Assembly (NCBI GenBank): GCA_036377595.1
Contig: DASUYB010000090.1
Span: 1-60,880, forward strand
Direction: 5' to 3'
Length of the DNA stretch: 60,880 nt
Origin: Longimicrobium sp.
GTDB taxonomy: Bacteria > Gemmatimonadota > Gemmatimonadetes > Longimicrobiales > Longimicrobiaceae
The notes beneath the pieces were generated by a model, which ran no database searches, was not told the DNA's origin, and saw nothing but the letters and a program-made list of their open reading frames with translations. Positions within the stretch are counted from its first letter, which is position 1. Each line of letters begins with the position of its first letter. The translations under genes were made by a program, and so were the position numbers. Below are positions 7,812 to 16,700 of the stretch, one piece after another.

Positions 7812-9797
7812 TCAGGGGATGATCACCAGCCGCTGCGCCACCCACACGCTCACCGGCCGCCCGTTCTGCTCGGCCGGCGTGTAGCGCAGGTACGCCACCG
7901 CGGCCGACGCCGCCTGGCGTGCCGCGCGGTGCGTGGACCAGATCACCTGCGACGTGGTCACGTGCCCGTGCTCGTCGATCCGCAGCCAGAACGCCACCGT
8001 GTCCGGTTGGGCGGCGCCCGCCCCGTCAGCCGCGTGTTCGGCATATGCCAGCGCAGCCAGCGCCTCGGCCACCAGCGGCCGATTGGTCAGGACGGGGCGC
8101 TTCTGCACCGACGGCAGCTCGAGCGCATAGTCGTCCAACGGCACCACGTCGGTCATGAAGTCGTTCGGCTCCGGCGGCACGGCCGCGCCGGCCGCGCCCG
8201 AGACGGGGTAGGAGATGGCGTCGTCGAGAAGGAAGTCGGCGATCCCGGTCGTGACGGGCGGATCGTTCGGCGCCGGAGGCGGGTCCGCCGGGGCAGCATC
8301 GCCCGCGCCGGCGTTCTCGCCGGCGTCCGGCGCCGCCTGCGCGGGATCGAACCGCGAATCGTAGATGGGATCGTCGCTCTCGTCCGCGCCCGAGCTGCCG
8401 GCCACCGCGATAAAGGCGAACAGCGCCAGGACGGCGCCCGCGACGATGGCGGAGAAGCGCACGGGTCCCGCCTTCCGGGTCAGCACCACGCCCGTGCACA
8501 TGATCAGGCCCAGGATCCCCAGCAGCTGCAGGAACCCGGCGCCCATGAACATGAGCACGAGGGCCGGGAGCACGTACGTCAGCGGGCTCCGCAGCGGCCC
8601 CGGGCCCTGCTGCGCCACCATCCACTTCAGCGGCTTGTGCACGCCGTACGGCGACACCTTGGGCGCGGCGGGAGCGGCCCCCGCCGCGGCGAACGGCGCC
8701 GCTGCGGGCACGCCCCGGCGCGGCCGGCGTGGACGCGGCGCGGGCACAGAGACCGGCGCGCCGACGGGGAACGGGTCGCGCCCGCCCAGCAGCCGCGCGC
8801 GCTCGCACCACGGGCACGCGCCCAGGTGCGGCGCGAAGCGGTGCAGGGGATTGGCGCCGCATTCGAGGAGACGTCCCTCCGCGGCCTCCAAGGCGTCGCG
8901 CCACTCCGCCGCCGTCGGCCGCGCCGCCGGGTCCGCGTATCCGGCAACGAAGGCACGGACGAACATCTCCCGCACCTCGGCGTCGAGCGCGTCGAAGGGC
9001 GGGGAAAGCCGCGGCGGGTGCACCTCGTCCTCGCCCGACGCGTGGGGGAAGAGGCCGCGGCGGATGCGCTCCTCCACCGGCGCCGCGTCCGCCTCGCCCA
9101 GCCGCACGGCGAACGGGTGCGTCCCCTCCATCAGCAGGAGGAAGAGGAGGACGGCCAGGCCGAAGCGGTCGTGCTCGGGGGCGCGGTCCACCGTGCCGAA
9201 GCTCACCCCCTGCAACTCGGGCGGGGTGAACTCCGCCTTCCCCACCTTGGAGCGGTAGATGCCACCGCCCGTGTCGCGCACCTGAAGCGAGTCGGCATCC
9301 ACCAGCGTCACCCGCGCGTCCGCCGGAGCGACGAGGAGGTTGCTCTCGTTCACGTCGCCCACCACGTAGCCGGCGGCGTGCAGCGCGTCGAACGCCGCGG
9401 CCAGGTTCCGCCCGGCGCGGTGCAGCAGCCCGAAGTGGAAGCCCGGCGCGTGCGCGCGGCGGGTGACCGGGTTGTAGAACTCGAAGACCCGCGGCCCCTC
9501 GGCGAAGGGCATCACGAACCCCGCGAAGCCGCGCTCGTGCAGCAGCACGTCCAGCGGCCAGGCGATCGACGTCCCCTCCGGCATGGCGGGGGGACGGGCC
9601 AGCATCAGCGCCAACTTGCGCGCCCGCTCGATCGTCGGGTCGTGGTAGATCTTGGCGACGAGCCCCGCATCCCCCGGCACGTGGTAGACGACGGCCTCGC
9701 CCCCGGCGCCGATCTCGCGCTCGGGGTCCAGCGCCAGCATCTCCAGCGTGGAGCGGCGGCGGTAGAGGGGGATGGACGGCGCGGCGGTGTCGGTCAC
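7812..9797 (-). CDS. Membrane protein kinase-like protein with Cys/His motif and TonB-like C-terminus (copy 1)
   Basis: 661 residues. The N-terminal kinase-fold domain has a glycine loop (GAGGEAVVY), Lys49 in VAKIY, catalytic GDVNESN (Asp148, Asn153) and metal-binding Asp167 in VDADS, the pattern of the COG4248-type kinases of TerY-P systems. A Cys/His cluster (C313, H319, C328, C331; CPWC) follows. Residues about 400-465 hold two or three membrane spans, then a low-complexity acidic/proline linker, and the last 70 residues (VAFWLRIDEHGHVTTSQV, then YTPAEQNGRPVSVWV) look like a TonB C-terminal domain. It starts at GTG 9797, overlapping the upstream kinase stop by four bases (GTGA). Substrate unknown; the PP2C and VWA neighbours are the likely partners. 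Confidence 0.85.
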   Translation of the reverse strand: MTDTAAPSIPLYRRRSTLEMLALDPEREIGAGGEAVVYHVPGDAGLVAKIYHDPTIERARKLALMLARPPAMPEGTSIAWPLDVLLHERGFAGFVMPFAEGPRVFEFYNPVTRRAHAPGFHFGLLHRAGRNLAAAFDALHAAGYVVGDVNESNLLVAPADARVTLVDADSLQVRDTGGGIYRSKVGKAEFTPPELQGVSFGTVDRAPEHDRFGLAVLLFLLLMEGTHPFAVRLGEADAAPVEERIRRGLFPHASGEDEVHPPRLSPPFDALDAEVREMFVRAFVAGYADPAARPTAAEWRDALEAAEGRLLECGANPLHRFAPHLGACPWCERARLLGGRDPFPVGAPVSVPAPRPRRPRRGVPAAAPFAAAGAAPAAPKVSPYGVHKPLKWMVAQQGPGPLRSPLTYVLPALVLMFMGAGFLQLLGILGLIMCTGVVLTRKAGPVRFSAIVAGAVLALFAFIAVAGSSGADESDDPIYDSRFDPAQAAPDAGENAGAGDAAPADPPPAPNDPPVTTGIADFLLDDAISYPVSGAAGAAVPPEPNDFMTDVVPLDDYALELPSVQKRPVLTNRPLVAEALAALAYAEHAADGAGAAQPDTVAFWLRIDEHGHVTTSQVIWSTHRAARQAASAAVAYLRYTPAEQNGRPVSVWVAQRLVIIP

Positions 9798-11734
9798 GGC
9801 ACGAAGTAGAGGGTGGCCTGGACCCACGTGGGAACCGTGTTGCCGTCCGCCTGCTGCGCGGGGTTGAAGCGCATCGCGGCCGCGGCGCGCAGCGCGGCTT
9901 CATCGAAGCGCGGGTCGGTGGACCGCACCACGTACAGCCCCGTCGAGTTCGGCGTGCCGTCGCGCTCCACCAGGATGCGCACGTCCACGTTGGCGATCAG
10001 CCGCAGGTTGCGCAGCTCGGGGGGATAGTACGTGGCCGCGAGACCCGCGATCTCGCGCGCGTTGACCAGCTCCGGCGACACCGTCACCGACGCGTCGGGA
10101 TATGCCAGCTGCACCGTGGGCTCGGGCATCACCGCGCTCGGCGGCCCCCAGGCGTCGGGCGCGTCCGGGGCGTCGGGGATGTCGAAGCGGTCGGCGAAGG
10201 TGGGACGCGAGCCGTCGGCGTACGACGGCCCGCCGCGCGTCATCGCCGCCACGAACGACCAGACGACGAGCAGGATCACCGCCCAGGCCACCGTGCCCAG
10301 GCGCAGGCGCTGGAGGTTGAGCCCGCCGCTGAAGACCCGGCGCAGGGCCAGGAAGAAGACGATCAGCCCCAGCATGCGCCCTCCGCCGCTGGCGCCGAAG
10401 AGGCAGGTGAGCGCGGCGGGCGGCATCCACACCAGCGGGCTCCCCAGCGCGGCCGGGCCGAACGCGGGCTGCATCCACGCCGGCATGGCGGCCACCGCCG
10501 CGGCGGAGCGGGTGCGCACCCACTGGCCGGCGGCGGAGGGCTGCGGCGGCGGGGACGGCTGGAAGGGGGCCGGGGCCGCCGCCTGCGGCGCGAAGGGCGG
10601 CGCGGAGGCGAACTGCGCGCGGCGGGGGACCGGCGCGGTGTCGTGCACCCGCGCCAGTTCCACCGTGGCGGGGAACGGATCGCGCCCCTGCAGCAGCCGC
10701 GTGCGGTGGCACCAGGGGCAGAACTCCAGCTCCGGCGCGTGGCGGTGCCGCGGATTGGCGGCGCACACGGCCAGCCGCGCCTCGGCCTCGGCCAGCGCCT
10801 CGCGCCACTCGGCGGGCGCGGGGCGGGCGGACGGGTCGCCGTGGCCGGCGACGAACGCGCGCGCGAACATCGCCTGCAGCGCCGGGTCCAGCGCGAAGAA
10901 GGGCGGCGCCAAGCGCGGCGGGCGCACGCCCTCGTCGCCCCCCGCGTAGGGGAACATCCCCCGCGAGATGCGCTCCTCCACCGGCGGCACCTCGGCGCCG
11001 TCGCCCAAGCGGCAGGCGAAGGGGTGCGTTCCCTCCATCAGCAGGAGGAAGAGGAGGGCGGCCAGCCCGAAGCGGTCGTGCTCCTCGCCGCGGTCCACCT
11101 CGCTGAAGTGCGCCCCCTGCAGCTCGGGCGGGGTGAACTCCGCCTTCCCTACGCCGGAGCGGTGGATGGAGCGGCCCCCGCCGTCGCGCACCTGGAACGA
11201 GTCCGCGTCCACCAGCGTGACCGCGGCGGTCGTCGGGTTGACCAGGATGTTGGACTCGTTCACGTCGCCCACCACGTAGCCGTGCGCGTGCAGGCCATGG
11301 AAGGCGGCGGCCAGGTTCACCCCGGCGCGGTGCAGCAGCGCGTAGTCGAACAGCGGCGCGGTGCGGCGCCGCGAGACGGGGTTGTAGAACTCGAACAGGC
11401 GCGGCCCCTCGGCGCGCGGCATCAGGAAGCCCGCGAAGCGTCCGCCGCTGGGCCCAGTGAGCAGATCCACCGGCCAGGCCACCGCCGCCCCCGCGTCCAG
11501 CACGGGGGGATCGGAAAGCATCAGCCCCAGCTTGCGCGCGCGCGCCATGGTCGGCTCGCGGTACAGCTTGGCGACGAGGGCCCAATCCCCCGGCACCTCC
11601 AGCACGCGCGCCTCGCCCCCCGCGCCGATCTCGCGCGTGGTGTCGAACACGATCAACTCGCCCGACGAGCGGCGGCGCAGCACGCGCGCGGCCAGCCCGG
11701 GCGGCAGCTCGAGGACGGGGGCGGGGTCAGCCAT
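9794..11734 (-). CDS. Membrane protein kinase-like protein with Cys/His motif and TonB-like C-terminus (copy 2)
   Basis: 646-residue paralogue of the adjacent kinase, about half identical by eye through the kinase domain. Lys56 (VAKLY), catalytic GDVNESN (Asp157, Asn162) and Asp177 (VDADS) are all present, so it should be active. The CPWC cluster, a proline/alanine-rich linker, membrane segments (LGLIVFFLALRRVF and VAWAVILLVVWSFVAA) and a TonB-like C-terminus (VDVRILVERDGTPNSTGLYV and FDEAALRAAAAMRFNPAQ) follow in the same order. The ATG at 11734 overlaps the PP2C stop, so translation is probably coupled. The pair arose by tandem duplication; linkers and C-termini have diverged much more than the kinase domains, which suggests different partners. 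Confidence 0.85.
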   Translation of the reverse strand: MADPAPVLELPPGLAARVLRRRSSGELIVFDTTREIGAGGEARVLEVPGDWALVAKLYREPTMARARKLGLMLSDPPVLDAGAAVAWPVDLLTGPSGGRFAGFLMPRAEGPRLFEFYNPVSRRRTAPLFDYALLHRAGVNLAAAFHGLHAHGYVVGDVNESNILVNPTTAAVTLVDADSFQVRDGGGRSIHRSGVGKAEFTPPELQGAHFSEVDRGEEHDRFGLAALLFLLLMEGTHPFACRLGDGAEVPPVEERISRGMFPYAGGDEGVRPPRLAPPFFALDPALQAMFARAFVAGHGDPSARPAPAEWREALAEAEARLAVCAANPRHRHAPELEFCPWCHRTRLLQGRDPFPATVELARVHDTAPVPRRAQFASAPPFAPQAAAPAPFQPSPPPQPSAAGQWVRTRSAAAVAAMPAWMQPAFGPAALGSPLVWMPPAALTCLFGASGGGRMLGLIVFFLALRRVFSGGLNLQRLRLGTVAWAVILLVVWSFVAAMTRGGPSYADGSRPTFADRFDIPDAPDAPDAWGPPSAVMPEPTVQLAYPDASVTVSPELVNAREIAGLAATYYPPELRNLRLIANVDVRILVERDGTPNSTGLYVVRSTDPRFDEAALRAAAAMRFNPAQQADGNTVPTWVQATLYFVP

Positions 11735-12500
11735 GGTCGCGCGTCACCAGCACCAGGGTCAGGTCGTCGTCCGAGCGCGCGGTCACCCGCGGCCCGGCCA
11801 GAAAGGCGGAAAGCTGGTCCTCGGCGTCGCGCGGGTCGCGCGCCTCGGCCGCGAAGGCGAAGAGCGGGGCGAAGAAGGGCTCGTGCGGCGTCCGCTCGGG
11901 GTGCTTCAGCGCCAGCCCCTGCAGCCCGTCGGTGAAGATGGCGAGATGACGGGCAGATCCCCGCCACGCCGACCGCTGCGCCGCGTCCACCGCCCCGGGG
12001 GTGGTCAGGAAGACGGTCTCGTTCGCGAACTCGCCCGAGGTCGGCGCGGTGATGGCGCGCATCTCCCCGCCTGCGGCGGAGACGATCACCGCGCCGTCGC
12101 CCACCTGCGCGGCGGTGACGGAATCCGCCGTCACCACCGCGGCGATCAGCGTGGTGTTCAGCTCCCGCATCTCCACCGCGCGCGCCTTCGCCTCGTCCTG
12201 CACGGCCACGAGGGCGGCGCCCATCGCGTGGTCCAGCGCCGCGGTCCAGTTCCCGTCCACCACCGCGGGGGCGGAGGAGACGAGCGAGTCCACCGCCGCC
12301 TTTGCCGCCGCGCGCGCGCCGGCCTCCGCGTGCGCCGCCGACCCCGCGCCGTCGGCGACGGCGAGGGCCACGGCGCCGCCGGGAAGGCGGCGCCAGGCGT
12401 GCGCGTCCTGGCAGGGAAGCTCGTTGCGCGCGTGGCTGGTGCCGCGCACGCTGGCGCCCAGCACCCGCCAGGCGGCGGCCGGCGCGGCCACGGGCGTCAC
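11727..12500 (-). CDS. PP2C-family serine/threonine phosphatase (TerY-P-type)
   Basis: 257-residue cytosolic metal-dependent phosphatase. It has the PP2C motifs ADGAGSAAHAEAG, AAQVGDGAVIV, IFTDGLQGLAL and the C-terminal SDDDLTLVL, with the shortened, divergent layout typical of the phosphatases found beside VWA (TerY-like) and kinase genes. It would reverse the action of the two downstream kinases. Translation starts at GTG 12500, which overlaps the stop of the VWA gene (GTGA); its own stop lies inside the first codons of the next kinase. Both overlaps indicate stoichiometric, coupled synthesis. The N-terminal segment WRVLGASVRGTSHARN is also usual for this subfamily. Confidence 0.88.
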   Translation of the reverse strand: MTPVAAPAAAWRVLGASVRGTSHARNELPCQDAHAWRRLPGGAVALAVADGAGSAAHAEAGARAAAKAAVDSLVSSAPAVVDGNWTAALDHAMGAALVAVQDEAKARAVEMRELNTTLIAAVVTADSVTAAQVGDGAVIVSAAGGEMRAITAPTSGEFANETVFLTTPGAVDAAQRSAWRGSARHLAIFTDGLQGLALKHPERTPHEPFFAPLFAFAAEARDPRDAEDQLSAFLAGPRVTARSDDDLTLVLVTRDHG

Positions 12501-13171
12501 AGTTCGGCCCACCCGGTGGGCGCCAGCTTCACCGTCTCGTCGGGCCGCGAGTGGGCCACGGACTGCATGCTGCGCGACAGCCAGACGAACATCTCCCTGA
12601 AGTCCAGTCCCTTCAGCCGCAGCGGCTGGCGCACGGCGATCTTCGCCAGCGCCTCCATGTTGGCGTTCTCCACGCCCACGGCGAAGAAGGCCACCTGCTT
12701 CTTCGTCTCCGCCTCCTGCAGGCGGCGCGTGGCGCGCGCCACGGCGTCGGGCGCCTCGCCCTGCGGCTCGCCGTCGGTGACCAGGAAGATCCACGGGCGG
12801 TAGTAGGCCACGTCGTAGGCGCGGTAGCGGGCCTTGCGCTCCTCCACCATGTCGAGGCCCTTCTCGATGGCCGCGCCGATGTGCGTCATCCCCTCGGCGT
12901 TCAGGAAGGGGATGTCGAAGCGGTCGGGGCTGACGAAGTCCTGCACCACGCGGATGCGGTTGTCGAAGGCGACGACGGCGATCTCCACGCGGCGCGCGGC
13001 CAGCGGGTCCACGGCCAGGTCGAAGCGGAAGGCCTCGAGGCCCGCGAGCATGGCGTCGAGCGGGGCGCCCTGCATGGAGCCGGAGGTATCGAGCAGGAGC
13101 ACGCACGGGCAGCGCGGCTCGGGGTTCTCGGCGAACTCGACGGCGTCTTCCAGCTTCGCGAGCAGCGACAT
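12497..13171 (-). CDS. VWA-domain protein, TerY-like
   Basis: 224-residue protein made almost entirely of a von Willebrand A domain. A complete MIDAS site is visible: DTSGSM at residues 28-33, the Thr in GMTHIG, and the Asp of LVTDGEP. This single-domain cytosolic form with CPCVLLLDTS at the first strand is the TerY type, the adaptor of TerY-P (VWA, PP2C, kinase) triads linked to tellurite and stress responses; the Ter proteins themselves are not in the window. It is the first gene of a minus-strand operon continuing to pdeM. The ATG at 13171 gives a normal family N-terminus; another ATG at 13189 with six extra residues is possible, and the sequence GGAGGT lies between them. Confidence 0.88.
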   Translation of the reverse strand: MSLLAKLEDAVEFAENPEPRCPCVLLLDTSGSMQGAPLDAMLAGLEAFRFDLAVDPLAARRVEIAVVAFDNRIRVVQDFVSPDRFDIPFLNAEGMTHIGAAIEKGLDMVEERKARYRAYDVAYYRPWIFLVTDGEPQGEAPDAVARATRRLQEAETKKQVAFFAVGVENANMEALAKIAVRQPLRLKGLDFREMFVWLSRSMQSVAHSRPDETVKLAPTGWAEL

Positions 13172-13435
13172 AGTGGGAGGGACCTCCATGTCCCGGTGGT
13201 GGGGCGCGGTGGACCCGGCGGGGCGGCACGTGCCGGGCCGTCGAATTTCGCCCGAATCCGTTGAAAACACAAGCGTTTCCGCGACCTCCGCGGGAACCGC
13301 GCATCCTCGCCTTCCGATCCCGCGCGGTCCCGTGCGGACGGGCCGATGCCGCCAATCGTGCAGGTTCCGGGCGAGGGGCGCGGGTGCCGATCCAATCGCC
13401 GATTAGCCCGGTAGACTGGTCTACGTGCGGCCGCG

Positions 13436-13493
13436 GCATCGCGCCCTCTCCCGGCTCGCTGGGGCTCGCCACCCTCTCCCGTACCGGGAGAGG
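13436..13493. repeat. Repeat F, copy 2
   Basis: Same block order as 1985-2039, ending in the hairpin CCTCTCCCGTACCGGGAGAG. Confidence 0.75.
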
Positions 13494-13601
13494 GTTGCAC
13501 TCCAGCATCTGCGCTCCTGACCCACATCCTGCTCGCCCGGTTTGCACGCCGCGAGCCGCGTCCTGCATCAACGCCGACCCCTCGCACGAATGCCGCCTCG
13601 G

Positions 13602-13651
13602 GAGTCCGCGAAGGCGGACTTCGGGCCGTTGTTGCCGCGGTTTCAACCGCC
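13602..13651. repeat. Repeat C, copy 2
   Basis: AGTCCGCGAAGGCGGACT followed by GTTGTTGCCGCGG, as at 2131 and 56129. Confidence 0.8.
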
Positions 13652-13818
13652 CGTCCCGGCTCTCTCGCAGACAATACGAGACCAGACCGCGCCGAGTTCC
13701 GACGATCTTTCGCCGCGCTATCTCGAGAGACAACCGCTGGGAGATGAACGTTCGGTGAGGCGTGATTCTGAACGTTCGAACGGGGATGTGAACGGCGGGC
13801 GATCGATGGATGGGCTTT

Positions 13819-16356
13819 CTACTTCATCTTCGGCTTCTTCGGCCGCTTCGCCTCGCCCTGGTCGGCATAGCGCTCGAGCGCCACCTGCATGCGCTGCACG
13901 CGGTCGGCCAGCGACTCGCTGGTAACGGCCTCGCGCGTGCGGTCGACCAGGAGCGGGAAGGCCAGCGGCGGCGTGCGCGGCGGCTCGGTGATCACCACGC
14001 GGCTCTCCGACAGCCGCTCCAGCGTGCGGCCCAGGCGGCTGCTTTCCAGCTGCCGCTCCAGCACCTCACGATGCGCCTGGCTTACCAGCAGGTTCCCCGG
14101 GTCGTAGCGGGTGAACACGTCGAAGAACAGCCCGCTGCTGGCCTGGATCTGCCGCGTGCTCTTGTTCGCGCCGGGGAAGCCCTGGAACACCAGGCCTGCC
14201 ACGCGCGCGATCTCGCGGAACTGGCGGCGCGCCATCTCCGTGGCGTTCAGCGACGCGGGGACGTCGTCGAACAGGTTTTCCGGCCGGAGAAGTCCCGCCG
14301 CGAGCGCATCCTCCAGCGGCGCGGGATCGGGCGACAGCAGCTCGATCCCGTAGTCGTTCGCCGCCATGGTGAAGGAGATGGGCTTCAGGCGCGAAATGCG
14401 GTACGCGAGCAGCGCCGCCAGCCCCTCGTGCACCAGCCGCCCCTCGAAGGGGAAGAAGAAAAGGTGGTGCCCCTCGCGCGTCTTCACCCGCTCGATCAGC
14501 AGCTCGTCGGCCGCGGGGATGCGTGACCAGCGCGCCTGCACCTCCAGGATCGCGCGCACCGCCTGCATCTCCGGCCCGCGGAGGATGCCGTTCGACGCCT
14601 CCTCCAGCCGCCGCCTGAGCGCCGCCGCCAGCTCCGTCGACAGCGGCATCCGGCTCCCCATCCAGCGCGGGATGTAGGCGCCCTTCGCCGGCGCGCGGCG
14701 CACCCACGCCTTCATGTCGCGCACGCGGACGAACTCCAGCGGCTTGCCGGAGAAGACGAAGCGGTCGCCCGGCTTCAGGCGGGCGATGAAGCCCTCCTCC
14801 ACCGTCCCCAGCCGCGGCCCGTTCAGGTACTGCACGGCGATCGCCGCGTCGCTCACGATCGTCCCGATCGCCATCCTGTGCCGTTTGGCGACCTGACGGC
14901 TCTCGACCGTGTAGAGGCCGTCGCGCTCGACCACGCGCTGGAACTCGGGGTAGGCGCGCAGCGCGTCGCCGCCGCGGGTGACGAAGTCGATCACCCACGC
15001 CCACTCGTCGTCCATCAGCCCGGCGTAGGCGCGGGTGGTGCGCACCTCGTCGCGCAGCTCGTCGCGCCGGAAGCCGCCGCCCACCGCGACGGTGACCACG
15101 TGCTGCGCCAGCAGGTCCAGCGGCCGCTCGACGGGGAGGCGGCTCTCCACCGCGGCCGCCTCGACGCCATCGCGCGCGGCGGCCACCTCGATCAATTCCA
15201 GCGCGTGCGTGGGGATGCAGGTCACACGGCTGGCGACGCCCGGGCGGTGGCCGCTCCGCCCCGCGCGCTGCAGCAGCCGCGCGACGCCCTTGGGGCTCCC
15301 CACCTGGAGCACTCGGTCCACGGGTGAGAAGTCTACACCCAGGTCCAGCGACGAGGTGGCCACCACGCAGCGGAGGCGGCCCGAACGGAGCCCGCTCTCC
15401 ACGAAATCGCGCGTCTTGCGGTCCAGCGAGCCGTGATGGAGCGCGATCTCGCCGGCCCATTCGGGGCGCGCGGCGAGGATGGCCTGGAACCAGATCTCCG
15501 TCTGCGAGCGCGTGTTGGTGAAGACGATGGCGCTCTCGGCCGCGTCGAGGACGTCGAGCAGCTGCGGCAGCATCTGCGTCCCCAGGTGGCCGGCCCAGGG
15601 AAAGCGCTCGATCTCGGGGGGGATGAGGGAATCGACGATCACCGTCTTCGGCACCAGCCCGCGGACGATGCGCGAGGCGCCGGCGCGCGGCCCGGCGCCG
15701 AGGAGCGTCTCCAGCGCCTCCTGCAGGTTGCCGATGGTGGCCGACAGCCCCCAGGTGCGCAGCTCCGGCCGCCAGTGCCGGAGCCGGGCGAGGCACAGCT
15801 CGGTCTGCACGCCGCGCTTGGTGCCCATCAGCTCGTGCCACTCGTCCACGACCACCGCGCGCAGGTCGGCGAAGAGCGCCGCCGCGTCCTCGCGCGAGAG
15901 GAGCAGCGACAGGCTCTCCGGTGTCGTGATCAGCGCGGTCGGCAGGCGGTCGCGCTGGCGGGCGCGGACGGCGGCGGGGGTGTCGCCGGTGCGCGGCTCC
16001 AGCGTCCAGGGGATGCCGAGCTCCTTCAGCGGCAGCCGCAGCGCCTCCTCGGTGTCGGCGGCCAGCGCGCGCAGCGGGGTGATCCACAGCACGCGCAGCG
16101 GCGGCGCGCCGCGGAGCGTGGGCCCGGCGGCGTTCTCGCGCAGCCACTCGAGGAGCGGGCCGAGCCAGGCGGCGTACGTCTTCCCCGTCCCCGTGGCCGC
16201 GTGGACGAGCCCGCTCTCGCCCGCCAGATACGATTCCCACACCTCGCGCTGAAACGCGAACGGCTCCCACCCGCGCCCCGCGAACCACGCCAGCGCCGGC
16301 GCCAGGGGGTCGGGATCGGGAGATGCCGTTCGGCGTGCGGCGGCGCTGCGGGCCAC
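13819..16356 (-). CDS. Ligase-associated DEXH-box DNA helicase (Lhr-like)
   Basis: 845-residue SF2 helicase. The Walker A motif ATGTGKT is at residues 54-60, the DEXH box reads DEWH at 171-174, motif III is LSATIGN, and motif VI reads QRAGRSGHRPG. The winged-helix and C-terminal Lhr core region (PGDRFVFSGKPLEFVRVRD) is complete, so it belongs to the family found with PdeM, an exonuclease and an ATP-dependent DNA ligase in DNA-damage cassettes. Its usual partner PdeM is encoded 6 kb away at the end of the kinase operon; no ligase or exonuclease adjoins it. The GTG at 16356 was chosen because a CGGAGG ribosome-binding site precedes it by about ten bases; the frame is open to 16407. Confidence 0.92.
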   Translation of the reverse strand: MARSAAARRTASPDPDPLAPALAWFAGRGWEPFAFQREVWESYLAGESGLVHAATGTGKTYAAWLGPLLEWLRENAAGPTLRGAPPLRVLWITPLRALAADTEEALRLPLKELGIPWTLEPRTGDTPAAVRARQRDRLPTALITTPESLSLLLSREDAAALFADLRAVVVDEWHELMGTKRGVQTELCLARLRHWRPELRTWGLSATIGNLQEALETLLGAGPRAGASRIVRGLVPKTVIVDSLIPPEIERFPWAGHLGTQMLPQLLDVLDAAESAIVFTNTRSQTEIWFQAILAARPEWAGEIALHHGSLDRKTRDFVESGLRSGRLRCVVATSSLDLGVDFSPVDRVLQVGSPKGVARLLQRAGRSGHRPGVASRVTCIPTHALELIEVAAARDGVEAAAVESRLPVERPLDLLAQHVVTVAVGGGFRRDELRDEVRTTRAYAGLMDDEWAWVIDFVTRGGDALRAYPEFQRVVERDGLYTVESRQVAKRHRMAIGTIVSDAAIAVQYLNGPRLGTVEEGFIARLKPGDRFVFSGKPLEFVRVRDMKAWVRRAPAKGAYIPRWMGSRMPLSTELAAALRRRLEEASNGILRGPEMQAVRAILEVQARWSRIPAADELLIERVKTREGHHLFFFPFEGRLVHEGLAALLAYRISRLKPISFTMAANDYGIELLSPDPAPLEDALAAGLLRPENLFDDVPASLNATEMARRQFREIARVAGLVFQGFPGANKSTRQIQASSGLFFDVFTRYDPGNLLVSQAHREVLERQLESSRLGRTLERLSESRVVITEPPRTPPLAFPLLVDRTREAVTSESLADRVQRMQVALERYADQGEAKRPKKPKMK

Positions 16357-16458
16357 GGGCGAGGTGCCTCCGGGGTGATGGGATCGACGGCGGACGTGGA
16401 TTCCCACGCGCGTCCACTCTGTCGCGGTGGCAACGATCGGGCCGCGGCGCGGCGAGGG

Positions 16459-16530
16459 CGGGGGCGCTTCGCGCGGACCCTCATCCCCCCCGGCCCCCCT
16501 TCTCCCGATAACGGGAGAAGGGGGGAGACC
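16459..16530. repeat. Repeat E, copy 1 (CTCATCCCCCC...TTCTCCC hairpin)
   Basis: GGGGCGCTTCGCGCGGACC and CTCATCCCCCC lead into the hairpin CCTTCTCCCGATAACGGGAG. Related copies are at 46218-46268 and 47396-47466. Confidence 0.75.
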
Positions 16531-16557
16531 TAAGCGTGGTAACTACTTACGGCTCGT

Positions 16558-16596
16558 AAAAAATCACCCTCCCCCCAGTCGCTTTTGGGGGGAGGG
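16558..16596 (-). terminator. Intrinsic terminator of the FHA-PP2C operon
   Basis: Read on the minus strand, CCCTCCCCCC and its complement form a perfect 10-bp stem (16567-16576 with 16587-16596), followed after four bases by TTTTTT (complement of 16558-16563). It lies about 100 bp after the PP2C stop. Confidence 0.75.
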
Positions 16597-16700
16597 TCGC
16601 GCGAAGCGCGGGATGGGGGGGCGGGATGCCGGCGTGCACGCAGGCATCCCGTCAGCTGAAAATCTCCCTACCGCGTCTTTTGGAGATGCTGGAGACGGAT

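Larger units (their letters stand above)
13172..13818. other. 647-bp spacer upstream of the VWA operon
   Basis: No gene is supported; an open frame on the plus strand at 13261-13758 is judged spurious. Repeats F (13436-13493) and C (13602-13651) occupy the middle. The operon promoter should lie in 13180-13430 but I cannot point to a convincing box. Confidence 0.5.
16357..16700. other. Spacer upstream of the helicase gene (344 bp)
   Basis: It contains repeat E copy 1 (16459-16530) and the terminator of the FHA-PP2C operon (16558-16596). Nothing coding is seen. The helicase promoter would be between 16360 and 16460. Confidence 0.5.

Noticed and set aside
13261-13758. 165-codon plus-strand frame in the spacer before the VWA gene
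   Set aside because: It runs through repeats F and C, has no ribosome-binding site and no family resemblance.
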